Source: a virus | Length of the DNA stretch: 29,543 nucleotides | IMG/VR virus record: IMGVR_UViG_3300037041_000539 | Span: 1-29,543 of that record | Reading direction: 5' to 3' (one strand) | Part shown: positions 22,039 through 29,524 of the stretch, one piece after another | Numbering within the stretch: position 1 is the stretch's first letter | How the letters are laid out: each line of letters begins with the position of its first letter | The notes under the pieces: generated by a model | Databases searched by the model: none | Told to the model about the DNA's origin: nothing | Seen by the model: only the letters and a program-made list of their open reading frames with translations | Made by a program: the position numbers and the translations under genes

Positions 22039-22665
22039 TTATTTCTTTAGTCTAATTAATCTATAAATACTCCCTTGAAACAAAACTTCTTTTCCTGTAC
22101 CCACACCAATTCCGAGATTAAGAGTATTTTCTTTTTTATTTTTTAACATAATTGTAGGTCCAAGATATACGCTATTTAAGCCTGAGTTATACCCTCCAAA
22201 TCCTCCAACAAAAAATTGTAATCTTGGGTTTTCTTTTAAATAAAGAGTTTCTTTAACCGTAATTTTATTTACATAAGATTCCCACTTCCTATTTAAAATG
22301 GAATTATTAAAAATAGTATCAACAACAGAGATATAACCTAAACTATCACCAAGTTTTAATGTGTCTTTATAAACAACCTGACTGTAATAATTTCTGATAA
22401 TACCGTTTGTGTCAACATTTGACGGTACATCAACATAAATCGTATTTTCACGATATATTTCTTTACCATCTTTATATATAACTTGTTTTACAGGTACTAA
22501 TACAGTATCTATTTCATGTTTAATTATCGTATAAGTTTTACCACCAATTTTAACTTTTTTACCATCATCACTAATATCTGTTGAGCACATGTTCAACAAA
22601 AATAGGACAACGATTAATCCTAAAATTATTATTGATTTTATATCTATTTTAAATAAATTATTCAC
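22039..22665 (-). CDS. Membrane-anchored periplasmic protein, possible spanin-like
   Basis: 208 residues. One N-terminal hydrophobic segment (SIIILGLIVVLFLLNMC, about 11-27) is followed by a periplasmic domain. The Cys after LNM is not a good lipobox (Met at -1), so a plain signal-anchor is more likely. The domain has repeated D-T-V/L segments (HEIDTVLVPVKQVIYKDGKE, YKDTLKLGDSLGYISVVDT). The C-terminal 60 residues alternate aromatic and Gly residues (LQFFVGGFGGYNSGLNSVYL) like outer-membrane beta-hairpins. An inner-membrane anchor plus a possible outer-membrane-interacting end, three genes from the endolysin, would fit a single-protein spanin. It could equally be a superinfection or transport protein. 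Confidence 0.7.
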   Translation of the reverse strand: MNNLFKIDIKSIIILGLIVVLFLLNMCSTDISDDGKKVKIGGKTYTIIKHEIDTVLVPVKQVIYKDGKEIYRENTIYVDVPSNVDTNGIIRNYYSQVVYKDTLKLGDSLGYISVVDTIFNNSILNRKWESYVNKITVKETLYLKENPRLQFFVGGFGGYNSGLNSVYLGPTIMLKNKKENTLNLGIGVGTGKEVLFQGSIYRLIRLKK

Positions 22666-23239
22666 TTGGTGATGTTTTTTTTCTTGATGCTAAAACTTTA
22701 GCCCATTTTGATTTGAATTTTTCGTAATAAACTTTTAATTTATTAATCATCTCTAAAAATTCTTCATCGGTTTTAATCATGTCCCCTTGAATGTATACTC
22801 CGTTTTCTTCACCTATTGAGTAAAAGAATTCAATGTCAAAGTTGATAATCTTACCTGACCATTCAACATTTCTTTCATATACATTTAAACGATTAAAATC
22901 TACTAAGTCGGAAACCTCCGCAACAAATTCATCCATAGTTTCTTGGAACGCGATTTTTTCGTCAGTTGTTAACTCAACATCTGTCTCGTCCTTACCGTGT
23001 AAAACTAAAATACCACCCGATATTCTATATGCTTGTTTTTTTTCTTTTCCTTTTTCTTCATCATCTTCAATAGTATCATCAACTGACTTAGCAACATCAT
23101 ATCGTTTAGTAATATCTTCTTCATTTAACATACCATATACACTTTTAATTCTATTGGTATCTTCTTTAACCAACGAATTTGATAACATATTTCTAGATGC
23201 CTTTAACAAATTTTTAATTTCATCATGTTTGTTTTTCAT
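22658..23239 (-). CDS. Conserved phage protein, possible head or core component (193 aa)
   Basis: 193 residues. The first about 40 (KHDEIKNLLKASRNMLSN, then DTNRIKSVYGMLNEED) hold two amphipathic helices each ending hydrophobic-x-Glu, again like a processed targeting segment. An acidic linker leads to a conserved core: YRISGGILVLHGKDETDVEL (71-90), QETMDEFVAEVSDLVDFNRL, YERNVEWSGKIINFDIEFFY and a C-terminal basic helix YYEKFKSKWAKVLASRKK. I recall the RISGGILVLHGK core from other environmental phages. Function unknown. It overlaps the endolysin gene by 17 nt at its start and the membrane protein gene by 8 nt at its end. Confidence 0.74.
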   Translation of the reverse strand: MKNKHDEIKNLLKASRNMLSNSLVKEDTNRIKSVYGMLNEEDITKRYDVAKSVDDTIEDDEEKGKEKKQAYRISGGILVLHGKDETDVELTTDEKIAFQETMDEFVAEVSDLVDFNRLNVYERNVEWSGKIINFDIEFFYSIGEENGVYIQGDMIKTDEEFLEMINKLKVYYEKFKSKWAKVLASRKKTSPSE

Positions 23240-23825
23240 ATTCTATTTTTTTTAAAAACTCTTCAAAATTAAAGGCTGGACTTAAATCTGTATTTTCAAT
23301 ACTGAAATTACTTCTAGTAACCACACCTTCATATCTATGAACTCCATTTATCTTTGTATTGTGACCGATAATACTAACAGGTATTGACATCATTTTACAC
23401 ACTTCCTTACACAGTTCAACAGTGGACTTTAGTTGTTTTTCAGTATATGGTTGCCAAAAATAATGGTCTCTCCATTTTTTTTCGTACACATTACCTTTAT
23501 AAATATCACCAATCCAGTTAACGTAATAGTCGGTTAGCGGTTCTTTTTCTAACCACCCTAAATTTTCAAGTGTGATGATAACTGAATTACGGTTAATATT
23601 TGGTTCCCCGAAATAATTAGTATGTTCGTGATTTTCTAATAATTTGAGAATTTCACCCTCTCGTGTTATAATATAATTGGGAACTCTTTTGAAATCCCCA
23701 TTATATCTGTATTTTAATGTTTGTAGATATTCACTAACAATTCTTGATGTATGTGTTAGTATTATTTGATGCTTTTTCTTTTGTTTGCCAGTTGGTTTAA
23801 AGTTTCCATATTCTGTAATAACCAT
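23223..23825 (-). CDS. Endolysin: N-acetylmuramoyl-L-alanine amidase (PGRP/Amidase_2 type)
   Basis: 200 residues of a single Amidase_2 domain, which cuts the bond between MurNAc and L-Ala in peptidoglycan. Zinc ligands are H25 in IILTHTSR, H155 in SIIGHNTKI and the Asp/Cys-type third ligand D180 in ENTDLSPAFNFEEF, the counterpart of the KxDPGPxFxW end of the family. VPNYIITREGEILKL (48-62) is the typical core strand pair and VIITLENLGWL the second. There is no signal peptide and no cell-wall-binding domain, so release would need a holin or membrane disruption. Two membrane proteins precede it and one follows in the same operon. It starts 2 nt after the upstream membrane gene. Confidence 0.85.
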   Translation of the reverse strand: MVITEYGNFKPTGKQKKKHQIILTHTSRIVSEYLQTLKYRYNGDFKRVPNYIITREGEILKLLENHEHTNYFGEPNINRNSVIITLENLGWLEKEPLTDYYVNWIGDIYKGNVYEKKWRDHYFWQPYTEKQLKSTVELCKEVCKMMSIPVSIIGHNTKINGVHRYEGVVTRSNFSIENTDLSPAFNFEEFLKKIEYEKQT

Positions 23826-23827
23826 AC

Positions 23828-24712
23828 TTAAATGTTTTTAACATAACTCAATCTTCTAATACCATCATTAGTGGTTGTGGTGGTTGTCATTAAATCGTCA
23901 AATTCCAACATTTTATCTATTGGAAACTTAGTATTCTCCGATTGAACTTTTTCTTCAGTGGTTTCTTCTTCTAACACCTCTTCTAACCCATCAGTGATTA
24001 ATGTTTCTTCAGGTGTTTCTAAAGTCTCATCAATTTCATAAGGTGTAAACGCTAATGCTGTTGGTTCTTCAACAAGTTCTTCCTCAGTAGGAGATGGAGG
24101 TAACTTACCTTCCTCTCTTAATTCATTAACTTTTTCCCAAACTTTTTTAGCATTTATTAAGTTTTCATTCGGTTCTGAATACTCAATATCATCATCCTCC
24201 TCACTTATACCCTCATTTACACCATCAGTTGTTCCCTCATTTACAGTGTTATTACTTTCATACTTAACAAAGAAATGTAATGATGTTAATGAGATTACTG
24301 GTAATAAACCACCTTCTAAGAAGGCCAACCATCGTTTCATTGAAACCACGTCTGTCGGGTCAGACCCCATCATTTCCCATAATGGGCCTGTTAACTCAAC
24401 CCACGATTTAAATAGATTACCATTAGCATCAATTTCTTTAAAGGAAAAGAATATGTTACCTATCATTTGGATTAATGTGATTAACCCAAACATAAACCAT
24501 ACCCCTCCTTTGATTTTATTGGTTGCGGCAACAAGTGCTGTCATTGCACCAACTTCAATTGCTATTGATAGATATATCGCCCAACTAAAAGGGTTTGCAA
24601 TATCATACCAACTTACAACGTGTGAAATAGAAATACCTGCAACCAATATAATTGGTAACAGAAACATACTTCTATTCGGATTATCTTTTACCCAATTAAA
24701 TATTTTTTTCAT
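23828..24712 (-). CDS. Four-helix membrane protein with long acidic tail
   Basis: 294 residues. Four hydrophobic segments fill the first about 155 residues: SMFLLPIILVAGISISHVV (about 15-33), PFSWAIYLSIAIEVGAMTAL (41-60), WFMFGLITLIQMIGNIFFS (about 72-90) and FLEGGLLPVISLTSLHFF (about 131-148). The remaining 140 residues are an acidic, Pro/Thr-rich cytoplasmic or periplasmic tail without motifs, ending RRLSYVKNI. It overlaps the preceding spanin-like gene by 4 nt and is 2 nt from the endolysin. A holin or lysis regulator is plausible by position, but it is large for a holin, and another membrane role cannot be excluded. No family recognised. Confidence 0.7.
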   Translation of the reverse strand: MKKIFNWVKDNPNRSMFLLPIILVAGISISHVVSWYDIANPFSWAIYLSIAIEVGAMTALVAATNKIKGGVWFMFGLITLIQMIGNIFFSFKEIDANGNLFKSWVELTGPLWEMMGSDPTDVVSMKRWLAFLEGGLLPVISLTSLHFFVKYESNNTVNEGTTDGVNEGISEEDDDIEYSEPNENLINAKKVWEKVNELREEGKLPPSPTEEELVEEPTALAFTPYEIDETLETPEETLITDGLEEVLEEETTEEKVQSENTKFPIDKMLEFDDLMTTTTTTNDGIRRLSYVKNI

Positions 24713-25038
24713 TTTTCAAGTTCTTGAATGTTTTTCTTTACAACCGCATGTAATTCCATAAGTTGCGGTCCCCTATCTTTTGAGGAAATGTAATCATCAT
24801 AACCTCTATGGACTTTTATTTTTTCTTGTCTAATAACTTCAGATATATTGTTAATAGTATCTTTTTGACCATTAACAAGTTGTCTTAAACTATCAATAAC
24901 AATTTCATTAGTAGTTTTAACTTTTTCTAATTTTCTAACTTCACCTGATTTAATACAAGAACGCATAAAGAAAATAATTAGAAATAGCCCTAAAATGTGT
25001 ATTTTAAACTTTTTAACAAAATCAATAACTTTTTTCAT
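24709..25038 (-). CDS. Single-pass membrane protein with coiled coil, Rz/i-spanin-like
   Basis: 109 residues from the ATG at 25036-25038. An in-frame ATG at 25077 lies in the loop of the preceding terminator and would add a Phe/Ile-rich stretch read from its T-tract, so I reject it. The structure is a basic start (MKKVIDFVKKFK), one membrane helix (IHILGLFLIIFFM, about 13-25) followed by RSC, then about 75 residues of charged coiled coil with SLRQLVNGQKDTINNISEVI. This is the usual layout of an inner-membrane spanin subunit. It is the first gene of the 25038-21221 unit, followed by a four-helix membrane protein and the endolysin. The family is inferred from topology and context only. Confidence 0.68.
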   Translation of the reverse strand: MKKVIDFVKKFKIHILGLFLIIFFMRSCIKSGEVRKLEKVKTTNEIVIDSLRQLVNGQKDTINNISEVIRQEKIKVHRGYDDYISSKDRGPQLMELHAVVKKNIQELEK

Positions 25039-25055
25039 AACAATAATTTTTATTA

Positions 25056-25094
25056 AAATAAAAAAACCTTCTATCATAATAAATAGAAGGTTTT
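25056..25094 (-). terminator. Rho-independent terminator after the sigma-factor gene
   Basis: On the minus strand a perfect 12-bp stem (AAAACCTTCTAT / ATAGAAGGTTTT, 25083-25094 with 25063-25074) has an 8-nt loop and is followed by a T-rich tract (TTTATTTTAATA). It separates the sigma unit from the lysis-type unit. Confidence 0.88.
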
Positions 25095-25101
25095 ACTTTT
25101 T

Positions 25102-25902
25102 TTATAGATAGTCAAACAAAACCGAACTTTCATTCCTTAATTTTCTAAGAGCCTTTTCTTTAATCTGTCTAACTCTTTCTTTAGTTAAATCAAAATCAGT
25201 CCCGATATCTTCTAATGTTCTTGGGGTACCAGTCAACCCAAAATAATCACCAATGATTACTCTTTCTCTATCATCCAAAATATCAAGGATTTCAATTAAT
25301 TTTTGTTTAAGAATATCTTTACTATTAAAGACCTCATCTGGCATCTCAGCATCATCATTTTTAATAATATCAACCAATGTATCACCCTCCTCATTGATGT
25401 TCATATCCAAATCAATCATGCTTGGTAAATTTTGGAATTTATCATCTAATTTACCTCCATTAGCTTCAACTTCTTTCTTGGCTTTATGTAAGTCTTGGAC
25501 AACGTTAACTGGAAGTCTAATTGTTCTCGCGTTATCGTTTAGGGACTGTAAGATTGATTGTTTAACCCACCATACCGCATATGAAATAAAACGTAAGTCT
25601 TTACTCCAATCAAAGTTTTTAATGGCCTTCATAAGTCCTAAATTACCCTCAGCAACTAAATCAGGGAAATCTAATCCTTGATTTTGATATTGTTTTGCCA
25701 CCGTAATAACAAATCGCAGGTTACCTTCCAATAATTCTTTATAAACTTTGTTTTTCTGACTATCGGATAAATCACCTGTCTTCATCAAGTTAGATAGTTC
25801 TTTTTCTCTTTCAGGTGTCATCACTTTTATCTTACGAATATCTTTAAGATAAAGTTGGATTTCTTCTTGATTAATCGGAATTGATAAGTTTTTTTCTTTC
25901 AT
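25102..25902 (-). CDS. Phage-encoded sigma-70 factor of the primary (RpoD) type
   Basis: 266 residues. Region 1.2 is at about 13-40 (EIQLYLKDIRKIKVMTPERE). Region 2 is at 60-130 with NLRFVITVAKQYQNQGL, DLVAEGNLGLMKAI, RFISYAVWWVKQSI and TIRLP. Region 4 is at 200-266 with DDRERVIIGDYFGL and the helix-turn-helix TLEDIGTDFDLTKERVRQIK (229-248). This matches the short group-1 sigma of Bacteroidota (about 287 residues). Region 3 is reduced: only about 70 residues separate regions 2.4 and 4, and they do not keep the usual region 3.0-3.1 pattern. The conserved -10-reading residues suggest it recognises TAnnTTTG-like boxes, perhaps with altered specificity. It is transcribed behind the 177-residue gene from a strong host-type promoter, ending at a terminator. 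Confidence 0.94.
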   Translation of the reverse strand: MKEKNLSIPINQEEIQLYLKDIRKIKVMTPEREKELSNLMKTGDLSDSQKNKVYKELLEGNLRFVITVAKQYQNQGLDFPDLVAEGNLGLMKAIKNFDWSKDLRFISYAVWWVKQSILQSLNDNARTIRLPVNVVQDLHKAKKEVEANGGKLDDKFQNLPSMIDLDMNINEEGDTLVDIIKNDDAEMPDEVFNSKDILKQKLIEILDILDDRERVIIGDYFGLTGTPRTLEDIGTDFDLTKERVRQIKEKALRKLRNESSVLFDYL

Positions 25903-25906
25903 ATGA

Positions 25907-26440
25907 TTATAGTTGTTTTGCGTAATTATCTAATATAGTCTTTTCTTTTTTAGTTAACGATTTAATTCCTGTATCTCTAATCTTATCAAGAATATCGTTA
26001 ACTGACGGTTCATACGGTTTTGACTTTAATTTTTCAATTTCATTGTCTTCGTCATCAAAATCTTCGTGTATTAAATCCTCAAACATTTCATTAATTCTAT
26101 TTATTTTAGAAATGCTTGTAGGTTTAATAACTAAAGGAGTGTTTCCAAATAAATGTTTATCAACTTCTTCCCCAAAACCTGAAGTCATGTTTTCTTTGTC
26201 CAAAGGTAGTAACATAAATGGAATTTTTTCCATCTCAAACATAATTTTAATGAATTCAGATAAATTTTTAAATTTCTCATCTGATGTGAATACATATACC
26301 GCAGATTGTGGTCCGTAATAATATCTCACATCAGTTGACATTGCCAACATTGATATCTCTTCACCTAACGTTGTAACAAACTTATCTTGGTCCTCATCAA
26401 CAACAAAGACAAATAAGATGTATGTGTTTTTAGTTTTCAT
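25907..26440 (-). CDS. Unknown acidic protein with SLT-type C-terminal helix motif
   Basis: 177 residues. The N-terminal about 110 look like an alpha/beta domain (KTKNTYILFVFVVDEDQDKF, then DVRYYYGPQSAVYVFTSDEK). An acidic linker (EDFDDEDNEIEKL) leads to the C-terminus VNDILDKIRDTGIKSLTKKE, a motif I know from the C-termini of Bacteroidota membrane proteases and other proteins of that phylum (ILDKIxxxGxxSLTxxE). It is 4 nt upstream of the sigma-factor gene and shares its transcript, from a near-perfect host-type promoter. A regulator or partner of the sigma factor is a reasonable guess from position, with no direct evidence. Confidence 0.75.
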   Translation of the reverse strand: MKTKNTYILFVFVVDEDQDKFVTTLGEEISMLAMSTDVRYYYGPQSAVYVFTSDEKFKNLSEFIKIMFEMEKIPFMLLPLDKENMTSGFGEEVDKHLFGNTPLVIKPTSISKINRINEMFEDLIHEDFDDEDNEIEKLKSKPYEPSVNDILDKIRDTGIKSLTKKEKTILDNYAKQL

Positions 26441-26454
26441 GTTCTTTATTTTTA

Positions 26455-26485
26455 CAAATATATAAACTTTTTACTGACCAACAAA
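26455..26485 (-). promoter_or_regulatory. Near-consensus Bacteroidota promoter (TTTG-N19-TATATTTG)
   Basis: On the minus strand TTTG (26482-26485), exactly 19 nt, then TATATTTG (26455-26462), followed by a 14-nt gap to the ATG at 26440. This fits the TTTG/TAnnTTTG promoters of Bacteroidota. It overlaps the 3' end of the gp46-like gene and drives the sigma-factor pair. Confidence 0.75.
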
Positions 26486-28843
26486 ACTAATATTTTCTTC
26501 TTTTCTAATTTTAATTACATTGTCCGCCCAATTTGTAACCAATGGATTATGCGTAATTACAAATATTTTTTCAAAATACTCCTTAATTTTAACAAAAAAT
26601 TCAGAAACCATATCTAAATTATCATTTGATATCTTACCGAATACTTCATCAAAGACGATGATATTTGGTTTTGGTAGTGAACAAATTTTACTTAATACTG
26701 CTCTTAATGATAATGACGCAATTGTTCTCTCATAACCAGAACCTGAAGCCATATTTTTTTCAACCTGAGTATTATTATCAATCATAACAAAATCAACTTC
26801 ATTCTTATCGTTAATCCTAATCTCTAGTCTGAAATGTGAACTATCCTCAAGTAACCTTTGTAATTCAGAGTTAATTAATGGCATCATAGTCCTCATAATC
26901 ATTTTGGTGATACCATTCTTACCATAAATTTCCAAGTAGATTTTATATATCTTTTCTTGTTCACCCTCCTGTTCAATCTTTTTAATCTTATCAAGATTAT
27001 TATTAATTTCTTGAGTCAAGGTTTCTATCTTATAGGTATTTGTTGAAATTATTTTTTCTGTTGAGCTTTTTAGTAAGTTAAGTTCATCCATTCTTAAACT
27101 TGACTTAACTAATAAACCATCAATCTTTTCATTTTCAGCAATTTTATCTTGAACCTCATTATATTTTTTAATCTTGTCTTTTAGATTGTTAATCTTAAGG
27201 TCACAACTTTCAATATTTAGCTCATACTTTTCTTTAATAAGTTTGTTCTTTTCATACTCATCAAACTCCTTCTTTAATCTAACGAATGTTTGCTCAATGC
27301 TCGTTAAAACCTGCATTGTTGTCCAAATAGTGTCTTTTTGCACGATAAATCCGTCAAGTTCGGCAATTTTTGCATTGGTGATTGCAGCATTCATTAACTC
27401 AATACCACAATGTTCGCATTTAATTCCCCCCTCAACAGAACTCTTTAATTTCTCAACCTCTTCTATTTTGGTTTCAAGTTGAATTAACTCTTTGTTAAGT
27501 TTGGTGTATTCTTCTTTAACTTTATCGTGTTCATCCTCTTTGTAAAATTCAGTTGGTTCAATAACATTAAGCTCCTCAATTTGTTTAACTATACCTTCTT
27601 TTGTCTTTTCAAGTTTTTCAATCTCAGTTGTTACAGTTGTTGGGACCAATGAACTTATCTCGGTATCTATATCATTATGTTTTTGTTTTAACAATCCATC
27701 ACGATACTCTTGTCCTTTGATAATTCTATTTTGAATATCAATAAGTGATGTGTTTGCAGTTTCAATCTCAGTCTTTAACTCATCAATAGATTTATTTTTC
27801 TCTTCATTATCGGTCTTTAGTTTCTCACTACTATAGACATTAGATATCATTGATTTGGAGAACTCACCATAGATTTCTTTCCCAATCTCTTCTTTTCTTT
27901 TTAGAAACTCAAGCCCCATAAATCTTGATAGGACCTGACCTCTTGCCGTTGGTTTTGAATCAATCAGGTCCTCCAAGTTTGTTGCGGTGGTAAGAATCGT
28001 CATTAAGAAATCTTCTTTTGTACCAATAGATGTCTTTATAAATTTTTCAGTCTCTCTTCTTTGTTCACCAGTAAAATTCTGTAAACTACCATCAGATAAT
28101 CTTTTGTAGAAATCCAATTCAGTTTTAACATTCCAATCCCCACTCTTAGATTTTTTACGCTCAATATTTCTTAGGATGATATATTCTTCACCATCAATTA
28201 ATACCTCACCTTTAACCGCAACCTTGTTCTTATCTGTAAACCTATTAAAGATTTCTTCTGCTTTAGTTGTTTTTGTTGTTTCGTTAAAGAATAAGAACAA
28301 TAATAAATCTACTGTTAAGACCGTCTTTCCACCAAAGTTTGGCGGATTTGACTCCACCACCGATATCCCATTACACTTATCAAAATCAATCTTTTGATTC
28401 TCACCATAAGAAAGGAAATTTGAAAACTCAATGTTCTTAATGAACCATCTTTTAAATGGTTGAGCCTCATCATCGTTCAATGACATTTTGTTGTCAACCG
28501 CAGAATCAATAGCTAAAACTTTATCTAGATAATCAGTTAAATTCTTATTTTCTAGATATTGTTTAGCTAATTCCTGTTGATAATTCTTATCCAAGATGTT
28601 AAATGAAATGTCAACATTATGTGTCGTTTCCTTATCAACTTTGGTTTTGGTAATTACATTAACATTAGTTGTTTCATATTTCTTTTGGAAATAATGTCTA
28701 ACACTTTTAATCTTCTCTTGTGTAAAGTTTTCAGCGTAGTCCTCCCACACCACTTGTATGTATGGATTATCTAAAGTTGTTAATGTTACTTCTTCTGTCA
28801 TTTTTGTGTAATTAAATTTTGGTGGTGGATTAAATAAATCCAT
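26471..28843 (-). CDS. SbcC/Rad50-like recombination ATPase (T4 gp46 type)
   Basis: 790 residues. ATPase halves flank a long coiled coil: an N-terminal nucleotide site at 164-174 (ESNPPNFGGKT), a zinc-hook CEHC at 476-479 in the coiled-coil apex, the ABC-type signature ASGSGYERTIASLSLR (699-714), Walker B NIIVFDEVF (727-735) and an H-loop VITHN (762-766). With the gp47 (SbcD) nuclease it would resect DNA ends for phage recombination-dependent replication. Two oddities are visible. There is an extra N-terminal region of about 130 residues before the usual FIKNIEFSNFLSYGE start. The P-loop also lacks the first Gly (Pro at that position). GAAGGG sits 9 nt before the chosen ATG, and the upstream gene ends 7 nt away. 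No gp47 is in the window. Confidence 0.92.
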   Translation of the reverse strand: MDLFNPPPKFNYTKMTEEVTLTTLDNPYIQVVWEDYAENFTQEKIKSVRHYFQKKYETTNVNVITKTKVDKETTHNVDISFNILDKNYQQELAKQYLENKNLTDYLDKVLAIDSAVDNKMSLNDDEAQPFKRWFIKNIEFSNFLSYGENQKIDFDKCNGISVVESNPPNFGGKTVLTVDLLLFLFFNETTKTTKAEEIFNRFTDKNKVAVKGEVLIDGEEYIILRNIERKKSKSGDWNVKTELDFYKRLSDGSLQNFTGEQRRETEKFIKTSIGTKEDFLMTILTTATNLEDLIDSKPTARGQVLSRFMGLEFLKRKEEIGKEIYGEFSKSMISNVYSSEKLKTDNEEKNKSIDELKTEIETANTSLIDIQNRIIKGQEYRDGLLKQKHNDIDTEISSLVPTTVTTEIEKLEKTKEGIVKQIEELNVIEPTEFYKEDEHDKVKEEYTKLNKELIQLETKIEEVEKLKSSVEGGIKCEHCGIELMNAAITNAKIAELDGFIVQKDTIWTTMQVLTSIEQTFVRLKKEFDEYEKNKLIKEKYELNIESCDLKINNLKDKIKKYNEVQDKIAENEKIDGLLVKSSLRMDELNLLKSSTEKIISTNTYKIETLTQEINNNLDKIKKIEQEGEQEKIYKIYLEIYGKNGITKMIMRTMMPLINSELQRLLEDSSHFRLEIRINDKNEVDFVMIDNNTQVEKNMASGSGYERTIASLSLRAVLSKICSLPKPNIIVFDEVFGKISNDNLDMVSEFFVKIKEYFEKIFVITHNPLVTNWADNVIKIRKEENISFVGQ

Positions 28844-28849
28844 AGTTTA

Positions 28850-29107
28850 TTACCCTTCTTGGTCTGGTAATGTTTCATCAACGATTGTTGCATCTTCAAC
28901 TTCTTCAGATTTTTCCATAACAGAAACACCATTCTCAATCATGTCAACAACTTCCGCACCTTCAATTTCGTTAAAGTTTTTTGTTAATTCCTCAAACTTT
29001 TCTTTCATCATTTTTTCATAATTTTTTTGAAATTGTTTTTTCGCAATTGCAATTCGTTGATTTCTTTTCGCAACTTTTGCTCTGTGTTCTTTCTTTGCCT
29101 TTCCCAT
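28850..29107 (-). CDS. Small protein with basic N-half and acidic C-half (85 aa)
   Basis: 85 residues. The first half is strongly basic and helical (GKAKKEHRAKVAKRNQRI and KKQFQKNYEKMMKEKFEEL), the second acidic (VVDMIENGVSVMEKSEEVED). The bipolar layout could bind nucleic acid or a capsid interior with the basic part. I recall similar proteins in related phages. It lies between a membrane protein (12 nt upstream) and the gp46-like gene (6 nt downstream), all on one strand. Function unknown. Confidence 0.73.
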   Translation of the reverse strand: MGKAKKEHRAKVAKRNQRIAIAKKQFQKNYEKMMKEKFEELTKNFNEIEGAEVVDMIENGVSVMEKSEEVEDATIVDETLPDQEG

Positions 29108-29119
29108 TTTTATTTTAAA

Positions 29120-29524
29120 TTAACCATTAATAATTTCATTACCCTCTTCATCTTTTACAATGTAAGTTAACTCTTGTTTCTGATTTGACATTCTGTTCTC
29201 CTCAAACCATTCCACAATCGCATTGATTACCCATACCGCACCTGACGCTAACATACCATCAAAAAATATAGATAAATATTGATTTAATCCAACTATTTCA
29301 CACCAAGGCGAATATGACACTAATGACATAAAAAATCCAACCCAAGTACTTGTACACATCATACAGGACAATAAATCCGATATAAAATTAAATAAATCAC
29401 CAATTACCGGGATTTTACTATCACCAATTTTTCTAAATGAATCTCTCATTCCTTGAAATATTGACCCGTAGACCAATATATTTGACATTCCGTATGCCGC
29501 CAATACCCATATTAATACTATCAT
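29120..29524 (-). CDS. Membrane protein, DUF1360-like (134 aa)
   Basis: 134 residues with about three hydrophobic segments: 1-20 (IVLIWVLAAYGMSNILVYGS), about 60-73 after the conserved CMMCTSTWVGFF (54-65), and about 85-108. It has a charged C-terminal tail (ENRMSNQKQELTYIVKDEEG). The CxxC-x-x-x-W-x-G-F pattern is like that of DUF1360 phage and spore-related membrane proteins, whose role is unknown. It starts near the right edge of the window. The sequence upstream (AAAATTTATAAAG) is a partial match to the ATATTTAT box, so this may be the first gene of the unit, though what lies beyond 29543 is not visible. Confidence 0.68.
   Translation of the reverse strand: MIVLIWVLAAYGMSNILVYGSIFQGMRDSFRKIGDSKIPVIGDLFNFISDLLSCMMCTSTWVGFFMSLVSYSPWCEIVGLNQYLSIFFDGMLASGAVWVINAIVEWFEENRMSNQKQELTYIVKDEEGNEIING

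Noticed and set aside
22039-22665. Lipoprotein assignment
   Set aside because: The residue before Cys27 is Met and the -3 position is Leu, so the lipobox is poor. A signal-anchor is the simpler reading.
25038-25077. Longer start for the spanin-like gene (ATG at 25077)
   Set aside because: That ATG lies in the loop of the sigma-gene terminator and the added residues are read from its stem and T-tract. The ATG at 25038 gives a normal basic start and membrane helix.
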